From Druceiella hillmani (taxonomy: Eukaryota; Arthropoda; Insecta; Lepidoptera; Hepialidae), in assembly GCA_039881145.1 (NCBI GenBank), contig JAYKKI010000091.1, positions 2,470,001-2,534,000 on the forward strand: a stretch of 64,000 bases of DNA, written 5' to 3'. Below are positions 50,731 to 60,638 of the stretch, in pieces. Position 1 is the first letter of the stretch. Each line of letters begins with the position of its first letter. A program made the translations under genes and the position numbers. The notes below the pieces were generated by a model that was not told the DNA's origin, ran no database searches, and saw only the letters and a program-made list of their open reading frames with translations.

Positions 50731-53290
50731 TCATGTTATAAGTAGAACATATTCGACATGGCACATCCCCCCCAAGCATTTTCGGTTATTCGCACTACAA
50801 CGAGATGAATATCCACAACGAGATGAACGGTAACCAACTTTGCATTGATATGATATCAGTTCAAGATCTTTCAATGAGATTAAATTTACTGATGGAATAA
50901 CTGGCAATAGAAAACCGTTGTCCTCAATCTTCCAGCCACTGTCTACGGGCGCAGGTAATTTAGGATCTGCCACATCGGCATTCTGCCAACAAAATGCCTA
51001 GTAGTTTGCTCCTAGTGTAAGCTATCAAGTTCTTATAATTAATTAATAATCTTCTTATAATTAATTAATGAATAATCGGTAATTTATCAAGTTCTTTAAT
51101 ATTCTGGAACACTGCTGCTCTCAAATCGTCTAGGTTGTCTGATTCATGAAGCCCTGATTTTTTGTGCATATACATAAAAATAACATATCTTTCAGGGTTT
51201 GAAAATTGATCCTCTGTAATCTGTGGGCTTATACCAAAATTACTTAAAGTGTTTTTGTATAACCTGTCAATGCTGTCACATCCAATTAGACTGCGCCAAC
51301 AATGATTTCCTTTTATCATTGCTCATGTTGTCTTTGAAATTTTTAACAGCAATAAATTTTTTTTTTTTGTGCCTGATTTAATCCACACAACACATAGTAA
51401 TTGTTCAAAGAAGTAAATTATAAGCACTAGCTTATCAGTGTCCGAACAATTAACTATCAATCTTTCAAAACCCGATTGCTTGCAGTCAATCCCATGTAAA
51501 ATGAATTGGGTATCAGCTTCTTCTTGAGTGCTTCGCAAATGATCCACAATTCTCTGTGCATTAGTGCTGACTAGCTTTGCGTCCAAATATCCACTAGAAG
51601 TTAGAAGATCTTGTGTTGATTGAAGCTTTTCTGCTTGAATGGCAAGTCCTTTTGACAGAATATCGGACAGACGGGCTTTGTTTTCAACAAAGTATATGAA
51701 TCTATTCCATTTAATAGGCAGAAGTGTTGCGCGTCCCGTTATTTGATGCTCGATTGTTATGACACTATATATTGGACGTTTTGTCATATCGGTCAAAAAG
51801 CACATGCATGCTCTGGCAACCATCGGACTTGAAATTTGAAACTATAGATTTTACTATAACGTCACTTAAGTCTCCGAATGTTTTAGCACCTTTTGGCTTT
51901 CCAATACTTTGCACCAAAGCTTGGGCATCAATCAGGGTAGCAGTTGTTATATTTATTTCGTTGATTACAGTTTCAAATGTGGATTGACCTGCTATCAGAT
52001 TACCGACCTTTGATATGTGTCTGATGCGTCCATTGGTATCAAAAAGAGATGGGGTGGATCACGCAACTCATTTTTCAAATCGATTTTACGCCTGTTCTTT
52101 ATTGCAGAAAACATTTATCGGACTAACATATTTGCATCTACAGTGTTAACTTTATTTCCAGATTTTTCAACCACATTTGCAACGTACAAGTGTTTGAATG
52201 TTTTTGACTTCACTTTTTTGAGGGGGCTGTAAAGTTTGTTTGTTTTTTGATTACACGGTCCGACAAAACAAACTTCAAATATTTTCAGTCCACGGGATTG
52301 GGCTGAGAGTTGATTTGAGAGTAGAGCCGTTCACAATCTCATCAGAAGCTACCTCTCCGGTAAAGATCTCACTTAATGTTGTGGTCATTAGGTCGATAAG
52401 TTTTATTTCTTTAAATGATTTCACAAGTCTTAGCACGTCATCTTCATCTTTTGAAGGTTAGTAGAGAAGGTCTCCAAAAAGTGTTCTTCCTTTTTCACAC
52501 AAATAGGATCGCTATTTGAAAGTTAGACACCAATGATCACGTGCTGTACCTTTTCTAGTTATTCCTACAAGACCACCAGCAATTTTATGAATCTTGTTAA
52601 TGTGTTCAAGTGCTTGATCCGATATTTTTTTCATTAAATGTACTAAATAACATTAGCTTTTGCTTCTAAGTCATCCAACTTGCATATCAATTCCAAACTG
52701 GGTTCATTACAATTGTCTAAGGTATAAGAATTTCTGCATGAAATGTAAAACAAAAATCTCCATAAGGCATCGGTTGTCGATTTCAGTGCTCGTATTGCGC
52801 GATTATAGTGTCTGCTATTCATAATACTTTTGGCTGTAGATTCTCCATAAGTATCAGACTCAACCCAAATGTCCAAAAGACCATCATTTGCCGCAATGTT
52901 GGTCATTTACACGCCGAAAGTTTAGCAGATGAAGAAGAACACAATGAAATCCTCCAAATTTTACAGTAATAGCATAATTGTCATTGTACCACTGAATTTG
53001 CTTAATTTTACAATAAAGAGCCTCGTCACAAGTTAAAACAGTGTTTTTTTAACAAGGGCCTTGGTTATATCTTTGCAATGGTTAAAAATCGTTACCAATG
53101 TGTCCGTTTCATGCGCAGGATGATTTAAAACCGGAGTGTACTACAGTTGTAATTTGGTGTGACTTTTGAGTTAATATGTCTATCCACAATGGTATCACTT
53201 GATCTTTATTAGCAGATGAACGACGTGTAAGCCAGATAATATTACGGTTATTTATTGGATTTTTGCGTTAGCTTTGTGCGAAAACATCTT
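50731..53290 (-). pseudogene. Academ-like transposon gene, 3' half: XPG-like nuclease and Cys-rich tail
   Basis: Reading the minus strand: ANKDQVIPLWIDILTQKSHQ, VLTCDEALYCK, VKFGGFHCVLLH, then (52906-52643) LLDIWVESDTYGESTAKSIM and HYNRAIRALKSTTDALWRFL. Next comes the nuclease-like part (about 51990-51330): LIDAQALVQSIGKPKGAKTF, MHVLFDRYDKTS, STQEEADTQFILHGIDCK, and ERLIVNCSDTDKLVLII. FDRY, EEADT and DTD occupy the places of the acidic metal-binding motifs of FEN1/XPG nucleases. Then SLIGCDSIDRLYKNTL, PERYVIFMYMHK, and (50973-50731) LPAPVDSGWKIEDNGFLLPV followed by a tail with Cys spaced C-K-x(6)-C-x(4)-C-x(6)-C-x(4)-C. Same order as in uncharacterised proteins of cnidarians and insects. Numerous stops and frameshifts; a pseudogene. 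Confidence 0.75.
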
Positions 53291-53344
53291 TTTTACTATT
53301 GAATATTGAATATATTTGGCGTTAATTTTGTAGAAATTCATTAT

Positions 53345-53745
53345 TGATAATTAAATGAAACTACGTGATATAGATTATTTCTACTTTCTTTAAGTTCTTT
53401 ACCACGACCTAGGTTTCGTTGTGTTACAAGATCTTCAGGTGGGCTATTAGCAAAGATTAACTCTTACGAACATCCAACAGCATTTATATGTTTCATAAAC
53501 AATGGCGGAAGCCGGGTTTGTGTGGGTTTTCCCACTACTTATGTCAGTGAGTTTATTGTAGGGTAGCGGTGTAGGTTTTATTATACTTTCGAGAGTTATA
53601 CGATATACAAGTATTTTAGTGAGGGTAATAACTTCAATTTATGTTATTCTATGAGGTTATACAATGCAAATGTTCTGGTGTATGTAATAAAATTAAATGG
53701 AAGTTGTTCTCAGTAATATATTTATACAATAGCAAGGGTATCTAA
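53345..53745. repeat. Penelope terminal repeat, left copy
   Basis: It begins TTAAATGAAACTACGTGATA and includes ACCTAGGTTTCGTTGTGTTA, CGGAAGCCGGGTTTGTGTGG and TTCTATGAGGTTATACAATG. Each of these is present in reverse complement at 56770-57157. Confidence 0.9.
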
Positions 53746-53896
53746 AAGTTAGAACAAGGTTATACCACTAATTCTACATATCTCCCGTTTTCTTCATTCA
53801 TTCATTTTTTTTGTATATATTTATATTTAGATGTGTATTAGGGCTGAAATAATTTGAAGAGTACTGTAATACGAATGTTGTCTAACTATATTATGT

Positions 53897-54690
53897 TTAG
53901 AAGATATTAAGGATGGGTGATGATATTAAATTTAGTTGTTCATTCCCCTTGGTGTCTTTTTTATGTCTGTTTATTTCTAATATTTCTAGGATATTAAGTT
54001 TATTGCCTTTTGTATTTATTTGTAATATATAGGGGGCATTATCAGTGTCAGGATGATGGTTATTTTCAATGAGGTGTTTAGCAAAGTGAGATGTGTCTGG
54101 TTTGTTATTTCGCCAGCTGGCAATGTGTTCTTTATATCTTGTGATAAATCTCTTCCTGTTTGACCTATACATACACTATTACAGTCGTTACATTTAAGTT
54201 TACAGATACCACTATTTTATGTTTATCTATTTTTTCTTTATTATTAATAAGGGTTTTACCCAAGTTATTTAAAGTACTATAGGCACATGATGTATTATTT
54301 ATATTTTTATTATTAGTTAAGAGTTCTCTTAATTTGAGTGAAACATTACCTATGTATGGGATAGATTTATAGTAAATTTTATTGATATTTGGTACGACCG
54401 GGTATATTTCTTGTATTAGTAATTTTCTAAATGTATTATGGTACAGTTTTGTGACAATTGATGGGTTATAATTATTATTTACTACGATTTGTTTATAGTA
54501 TTTATTTCTTTGTGTAAATTAGGTTTTTCAAGATGGGATGGTTAACGCTCTGTGAATCATCGAATGGAAGGCTACTAACTTATGAGACCAAGGGTGTTGG
54601 GAATGACCATTAATTATGGAGTCTGCAAATGTGTCTTTTTTAAATATACTAAATTTATGTTTATTATTTTTACGTTCTATTGTGATATCT
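53897..54690 (-). pseudogene. Penelope RT end and GIY-YIG endonuclease
   Basis: On the minus strand: HKFSIFKKDTFADSIINGHS, QHPWSHKLVAFHSMIHRAL, then a linker with EIYPVVPNINKIYYKSIPYI. After a frameshift comes CNDCNSV, a GQTGRD-type motif, YKEHIASWRNNKPDTSHFAK and HLIENNHHPDTDNAP, ending ILEILEINRHKK. The C-x-x-C, YIGQTGR and YKEH series is the GIY-YIG endonuclease of Penelope-like elements, which nicks target DNA. The first Tyr motif falls at the frameshift. Several stops; inactive. Confidence 0.85.
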
Positions 54691-54694
54691 AGGA

Positions 54695-56475
54695 TGAGAG
54701 GAGGGTAGGCGCTGCAGTGCAAATGTTTACTCCGGCTCCGTACTAATAGTGATCTAAAAATTAAAATAAGTGCATTTAATTAGTGAAAAAGACAAAAGTG
54801 AATAATTAAACAAGTGATCTACATCATACATTGTGGATAACAACTAACAATCGGCTAAAACTATGTAATCAGTGTAAATGACTCGACAATGATTAATAGT
54901 GAATGTATTTTATACGGATATATCCCCATACTTTATGCATCTGAAGTGAAAAACAAACTAAAACTGATGAAATTGTGAACTTTCATAATCCCAGCAATTG
55001 TTTTTAAACATAAAAGTGTAATAAAATAATATTTCTCCAATACCAAGAAGTGACTTGCAAAAATTAGCGAGTTACACATCACGCCATCTGTGGAGAGTTA
55101 CCCGTATCACTAGCATAAATCCGAACCATCTTCGATCTGTCCGTCAAAGTCAAAGAGCTAGCTGTCATCTTAGCAAGTCGGAATAGGTACGCAAGAGGGC
55201 GCTAGTAGTATCAAAACAATCAATCTTATATTGAAATACAACTTTAAAGCGGCCTAGAAAGTTAAACAAATGGAGCAAAATTATACACGAGCTTCGGAAA
55301 ATTCGAAGAGATTTAGACGAACAGAAAACTGCTATTGAGAGAAGTGGGGAAAAAGTGACGGAGAAAGTTACACAAAATATAAACTGCATTTTAGAAGACA
55401 AACTTCAACTATTTAATGAAAAATACGAACATCTAAGGGAAAAATGTGAAAACCAAGAAAAACGACTGTATTTTCTATAAAAACAGGAAAGGAAAAATAA
55501 CATAGTCTTTTTCGGAATAAAAGAAACGGAAACATCATACTCAAACCTAGAAAATATAATAGTGAACTTTATCAAAGAACATTTCTCTCAAGAACTGGAT
55601 CGCTGGAACATCCAAGAAGTTAGAAGCATAGGCAAGAAAGGTGAAAGACTTAGACCAATAATTGTCACCTTTAGTACACTGGGCACAAAAATTAATTTGT
55701 TTAAAAATAGAATTGCACTGAAAAATACCGGTTTCTACATAACGGAAGATTTCCCACAATATATTTTAGAGAAGAGGAGAGAACTTCAGGAACAAGCTAG
55801 AGTTGAAAAGGAAAAGGGTAACCTTGTAAAAATAAAATACGACAAGCTTGTCATGATTGAAAAAAACAAAACGGCTGTCAATAACAAAAGAATGCTCTCA
55901 ACTTCGCCTGAAAACAGTACCATAAAGGGAGCCGGAACAAAAACAAATACACAGGCTAGCAAGAAAAATAAATCACAAACACAATTAAGAAGAACTTCAA
56001 GCCTATCGGAAGGTGTTTTAAAACCAGGCATGCTGAATTATTTGATTAATAAGAATACGAACAACCCATCAGATCTACAACAAAATAACAATATAAATAA
56101 ATAGCAATTACCACCCCCCTCTCGCAACGCCAACATACAACAACCACTATCAAAAAACCAAATACATCCTCCAAGCCGGCTGGTCACCGTGGAGGATCAT
56201 GACCATAACCCTCCAAATAACAAACTGGATGCAAACAGGGCAATCAAGGGAAAACTGGCTCAATTTGGAGGAGGCCTTTACCTGTAGAGGGGTTCTTTCA
56301 GAATAATTTCGTACCTATAATACTTTAATATAATTTTTCTAACATATTTATATTTAAACTGTAATTATAATTACTAACTACTATATAATATACTACAGAT
56401 TATCTTTTTTTTTGTGAACTAACAATTTGGAAGAAATAAAAGGCTTTTTTATTTTATTTTTATTTTTATTTATTT
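54695..56475 (+). mobile_element. Internally deleted endonuclease/RT-type non-LTR element
   Basis: It is bounded by a diverged target duplication of Penelope sequence: TTCTATTGTGATATCTAG at 54676 and TTATTATTGTGAAATCTAA at 56476. That explains why the Penelope codons for LD-x-TI occur on both sides. The 3' end has an A/T-rich microsatellite-like tail (TTTTATTTTTATT) after GAAATAAAAGGC. The contents are ORF1 followed directly by the last codons of ORF2 (56230-56310: NWMQTGQSRENWLNLEEAFT then CRGVLSE and stop). Endonuclease and RT are absent. It is 1.78 kb, about a third of what a full element would need. Confidence 0.8.
55235..56104 (+). pseudogene. Non-LTR ORF1 (coiled-coil RNA-binding protein), almost intact
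   Basis: A single frame, broken by one stop at about 55480, reads a charged coiled-coil start (WSKIIHELRKIRRDLDEQKT, LQLFNEKYEHLREKCENQEK). Then comes the conserved core NNIVFFGIKETETSY, EVRSIGKKGERLRPIIVTFS, FYITEDFPQYILEKRRELQE, and a basic Ser/Thr/Asn-rich tail with NKRMLSTSPE. This is the ORF1-like N-terminal protein found with endonuclease-reverse transcriptase elements of insects. It presumably binds element RNA. The start codon is not clear: no in-frame ATG precedes the coiled coil after the stop at 55232. The 180-codon open part is 55562-56104. Confidence 0.8.
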
Positions 56476-56755
56476 ATTATTGTGAAATCTAAAAAGTTTA
56501 GTTTATTATCGGATTCTATTTCTAAATTGAATTTGATATTATTGTGTAGGGAGTTGGCAAAATTAACGAACTGGTCTAACTGTCTCTGTGTACCTTTCCA
56601 ACAGATAAGGATGTCGTCAACGTATACAATGTCGGTCGCTATTTTACTGCTTAAGAGGCTGGTTTCTAGATTGTTCATAAATAATTCGGCTAAAAGGGGA
56701 CTGAGGGGGGGGGGGGGGCATTGCAAGGCCATTGACTTGTTGAAAAAAAAATTTT
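56466..56755 (-). pseudogene. Penelope reverse transcriptase fragment with YVDD active site
   Basis: On the minus strand: FQQVNGLAM, a C-rich run giving a string of Pro where GSPLSP is expected, then LSPLLAELFMNNLETSLL, TDIVYVDDILICWKGTQRQL, DQFVNFANSLHNNIKFNLEI and NKLNFLDFTI. YVDD is the metal-binding catalytic box. The fingers and the first Asp motif are missing because the element is truncated at about 56755, where the inverted terminal repeat begins. A 13-base G run (plus strand, about 56703-56715) sits in the QG-x-AMGSPLSP motif and has probably expanded. Confidence 0.88.
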
Positions 56756-56769
56756 TAATTTTTTTTTTA

Positions 56770-57157
56770 TATATTGTATAAATATATTACTGAGAATAAC
56801 TTCCATTTAATTTTATTACATACACCGGAACATTTGCATTGTATAACCTCATAGAATAACATCAATTTCATTTATTACCCTCACTAAAATACTTCTATAT
56901 CGTACAACTCACGGAAGTATAATCAAACCTACACCGCTCCCTTACAATAAACTCACTAACATAAGTAATGGGAAAACCCACACAAACCCGGCTTCCGCTA
57001 TTGTTTTTTGAAACATATAAACGCTGTTGGATGTTCGTAAGAGTTAATCTTTGCTAATAGCCCGCCTGAAGATGTTGTAATACAACGAAACCTAGGTTGT
57101 GTAAAGAACTTAAAGAAAGTAGAAATAATAGTACATCATGTAGTATCATTTCATTAT
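56770..57157. repeat. Penelope terminal repeat, right (inverted) copy
   Basis: The reverse complement of 53345-53745 with moderate divergence, for example GGAAAACCCACACAAACCCG and GAAACCTAGGTTGTGTAAAG. It is joined directly to the truncated RT, the usual arrangement of a 5'-truncated Penelope copy with an inverted repeat. Confidence 0.88.
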
Positions 57158-57164
57158 CTTTTTT

Positions 57165-58270
57165 TACCTCAACTGGAACCTTTATCAGTTTTCCGGATAT
57201 CAGGCACAGGGTCTACTTTAAAATGTTCGGGCGGTATATCTGATGAACTGCATTTGATCTTCCTAATGCCACTTCGGCCTCCATAATTTTTTAAGGATCG
57301 AGCTGAAAAGCAACTGTGTGCCATGAAAGATACCTCGTCCATCAAATTGTCTCTTCCAGGATATCGATGTTATCTGTAGCGAAATATACAATACATGAAT
57401 TTTCCGACATAAATTTCCGGAATGTAGACTTTTTCACTAACTTCAAACGTTTTTAAAATGTGATTGACTAAAGAAGTGTCAACGCGCATTAATATCTGAT
57501 AGCTAATACAATTCCCTGCAGCATGTATCATGTCTACTAGAGACCGAGATCTAGTAGCCTAATGAATAGCTAATCCAATACCTACGTGCTTGGATGTGAC
57601 ATTTCGCTTGTTGTAGGCGTATTCTTTATCTTGTCCTAATGAAATAAGTTTATTTTCAACTTCGGCTGGGTTTTTATCGTTGTCACCTAAAATCAAATTT
57701 AACAGTATTTGCTAACTTTCAGGGACTATTTTCTTGACTGCTTCTTTTATTAAGTCGTTTATTTTATGTAATCCTTTTGTAGACTTTGAGTCGCTTTTTA
57801 TTTTCTGAGAAACATGGTAGAATATTCTAGCCATAAATTGGCCTTTTCCTATTTCTCCAACATTAATCTGCGTTGCAAGATTTTCATTACCGTCCTGGCA
57901 AAGATTCATCAGTGATTGTATAGCGTTAGCAACAGTAATTTTTGGGAATATATAAGTAGACTCATTTTGTTGACTTGAAGAGAGAGTGTCAACGCTGTCT
58001 ACATAATGCTGTACTATCCTTTTTAATAACAACTTCTTCAGATATCCAGGATCCTATACGCCCCTCGAAAGTAAGATATTACTGAAAGCTTTGGATAATG
58101 TAGTTAATGCATATACGTATCCTGTAGCCAAACCTTCATTGATATTTTGAAGTAATTGTTTGAAAGCTTGGCCATATAACGAGATTTTTTCAGAAAAGGT
58201 TTTGCAGGCATTTTAAATATGACCTATGATACATGACCTCGGCAGCAATAGGATGTAATGTCCCTAAACG
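57165..58270 (-). pseudogene. Academ-like transposon gene, 5' half: presumed transposase core
   Basis: On the minus strand: SLYGQAFKQLLQNINEGLAT, LLKRIVQHYVDSVDTLSSSQ, NESTYIFPKITVANAIQSLM (58032-57712). Then DKEYAYNKRNVTSKHVGIGL, THRSRSL-like text ATRSRSLVDMIHAAGNCISY, RVDTSLVNHILKTFE, and after a frame change FATDNIDILEETI followed by WHTVAF. The blocks KHVGLGL-x-x-H-x-ATRS, AGH-x-x-SY-x-x-x-x-x-DT and DNID-x-x-E-x-T-x-x-G-x-x-TFH are the strongest conserved part of the uncharacterised family. Their Asp and Glu residues are the best candidates for a DDE-type active site, which is inference. The reading stops at the Penelope insertion and resumes at 53290. The start codon was not located; stops and frameshifts throughout. 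Confidence 0.7.
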
Positions 58271-59454
58271 ATAGTTAATTGTACTATCACTCATTGTCAA
58301 TTTTACGAATTTGTTCAGTTAGGTTTGAACTTTTACTACATTTTCTTCTTGTCGTTGCAATGTTATTCTTTAATGACATAAAATGTACATATTCATGTAA
58401 ATTGTTGTTTTACTTCTTGACGTGCACTCATCCAGTAGTGATGGCTGTAATTAATATAATTACAAATAGATTACAACATTATATAATGATAATTTAAAAA
58501 AATACAGAGTAGTGGAACTTATTACCTTTAGCATGTAACTTTTGTAGCTGATCTCTTTTCAATTATTTTTAACGTTTTTGCGGCTGATGAATGAAGCATA
58601 ACAATTTTTGTGCCATAACATTATTTTCCCCTGGATTTTTCCCTTTACTATAAGAAACAAATAAGACGTCAATCAAAGTAATAGCTTAGGCTCATTATAA
58701 CAAATATCATATTCGGTGCGGGAAGTGGAAATAACAAAAGTCAAATGAAGCAGGTACGTTTTAGGTAACTAAGGGGTCTATGTTTTTTTTTTCTAATTAA
58801 TGTCGAAAGAAACTACTTCGTTAATTTATTATATGAGAAAATGACCAAATAAGTTCGTTTAATCAGCTGTTTATTTATTTGTTGTCAATAAATAAGACAC
58901 AAAATATAACTTGTCTCTTGGGTTTATATCAAACTGGTTAATAAATAAAATGTATTATTTTATTACCATACTTATCTACTAAATTACCAATGAACTTCCC
59001 ACTTAACTATACTACTAATTAAAGCGATCCGCACAAATAATTTTCCCCTGGATGAACCATTATGCTTTTTACGGATTTGATATCCGTAAAACCGAGACTT
59101 CCTAAAATCGATCTAATCCGCTTTGTGTGGCTTTACTTAGGTACATTTTGCTGTTCTTATTATAAATAAGACACAATTTCCAATTGTCTGCGGGGCACAC
59201 TTACACTACACACAGGTTCTAAATCCATGAAAAAACAAATGTGAATTAATTTGCGCCAATACTTCATATAACTATGAATGAGTTTTAGCGGCGCAATGAA
59301 GACGATAGACGATCAAATTCATGCGGGGATTCCTCGGACCAAAGGAACAAATCATTCTCCGCGTTGCCAATAATAAAAAAAAATTACATCCAACCTGGAT
59401 ACTAGCTATAATATTTTAATTATTAAAATCGCACATGCATAAGTATAGTAATTG
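58271..59454. other. 5' region of the Academ-like element
   Basis: AT-rich with no clear coding. It should hold the promoter and possibly a decayed N-terminus of the transposon gene. A 10-bp-arm perfect hairpin (TTTTACGGAT, spacer TTGAT) lies at 59067-59091. Confidence 0.4.
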
Positions 59455-60638
59455 TTACTCAGTATTTTACTATCACTTAATAGAAAACCAGCGCGATTAC
59501 GTCAATTAGTGATTATTCGTACCAACGACCCAGCTCATTTAAACGACTATAGCTCCGATGTTTATTGCTCGATTGTAATGATTTAAGGTTCATTAAAAAA
59601 CTGATAAAAGTAGCAATGCGTTTTATAATAAGATAAATTTCCATAACCCTGATGGTTACCGAACTATTTACATAATAATTTTGATGTAAAACATCTACAG
59701 GTGCAGGTATAAATCGGATCGTTGGCGTGGTGACGCTTGCCGTGGCGACGGATCGCCACGCTATACTAAGGTATATATAGTCTATATGTAGTAGAGTGTA
59801 CGGTATTGCAACGTGTCGCCATGCGCAAGCGACTACGCGACCCCCTACTCACTTAGTTCGACTCTGTTGTTTACTACGGTACACATAACCTGTGCTTTAT
59901 TATTTTTGTATTAATTGTAAATAAATGTTTATTAAATAAAGTCACCATTTTCTGTAAGAAATTCGTAATACTTTATTGATGTGAAACATATATAGGCGCA
60001 GGTATAAACCGGATCGTTGGCGTGGCGATGCTTGCCGTGGCGACGGGTCGCCACGCTATACTAAGGTATATATATAGTCTATATGTAGTAGAGTGTACGG
60101 TATGGCGGCGTGTCGCCACGCGCAACCGGCTACGCGACCCCCTCCTCACTCAATTCAACGCTGTTGTTTACTACGGTACACATAACCTGTGCTTTATTAT
60201 TTTTGTATTAATTGTAAATAAATGTTTATTAAATAAAGTCACCAGTTTCTGTAAGAAATTCGTAATACTTTATTTTTTCATTATGCTATATTTAGTTCCT
60301 GTAATAATCTTGTCTTTTATGCATATTACTTGTACGAACACGATGTTTCACATCTGCCAGGCGTCCCGTGACGGCTCACTGTTTTTTTTTTTATTTCAAA
60401 ATGTGAAATTTTTTTAAATATTTTATGTGAGCTTTATATGAATAAATATATGAAATCAAATTACATGCATTGCTTTTATCTTTCATTTGACACCTTATTT
60501 AAGTAAATCAGTCCAGTAGTTATCTACAAATACCGCTTAATTAAATACCGCTTCTGTGTTCAGGAATATAAATACCGCTTCTGTGCTCAGGAATATATAC
60601 TAAATAAGTACATACCAGTAGTCCGTATGGCGGAGCTG
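59455..60638. repeat. Right terminal inverted repeat of the Academ-like element, with insert
   Basis: It pairs with 50108-50625 but is longer, because about 0.7 kb (about 59681-60395) is inserted in it. The homologous parts are 59455-59680 and about 60396-60638. Near the outer end a 27-bp segment (ATACCGCTTCTGTG-TCAGGA) is duplicated in tandem (about 60546-60600). Confidence 0.82.
59681..60395. mobile_element. Unidentified insert in the TIR containing a 295-bp tandem duplication
   Basis: Two units, 59683-59977 and 59978-60273, are about 90 percent identical: start GATGT-AAACAT, GGTATAAA, GGATCGTTGGCGTGG, CGGATCGCCACGCTATACTA, and end AAATAAAGTCACCA followed by GTAATACTTTATT. Each has a TATA-like TATAAA near the start and AATAAA near the end, so tandem LTRs or a satellite-like unit are possible. 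The insert ends with a T11 run (about 60381-60393) and contains a second GATGTTTCACATC palindrome near 60340. No coding. Confidence 0.75.

Larger units (their letters stand above)
53300..57157 (-). mobile_element. Penelope-like element with inverted terminal repeats
   Basis: It is minus-strand and 5'-truncated: RT C-terminal part (56755-56466), GIY-YIG endonuclease (54690-53897), bounded by about 400-bp repeats in inverted orientation (53345-53745 and 56770-57157). Penelope elements are known to carry such terminal repeats, direct or inverted. It sits inside the Academ-like gene, whose reading resumes on the other side. It is split by a plus-strand non-LTR insertion (54695-56475). A further foldback made of the same end sequence lies at 43657-43940. 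Confidence 0.85.

Noticed and set aside
60022..60417. 131-codon plus-strand open frame in the right TIR insert
   Set aside because: It crosses repeat-unit and insert borders, has no domain, and the equivalent frame in the first repeat unit is not kept.
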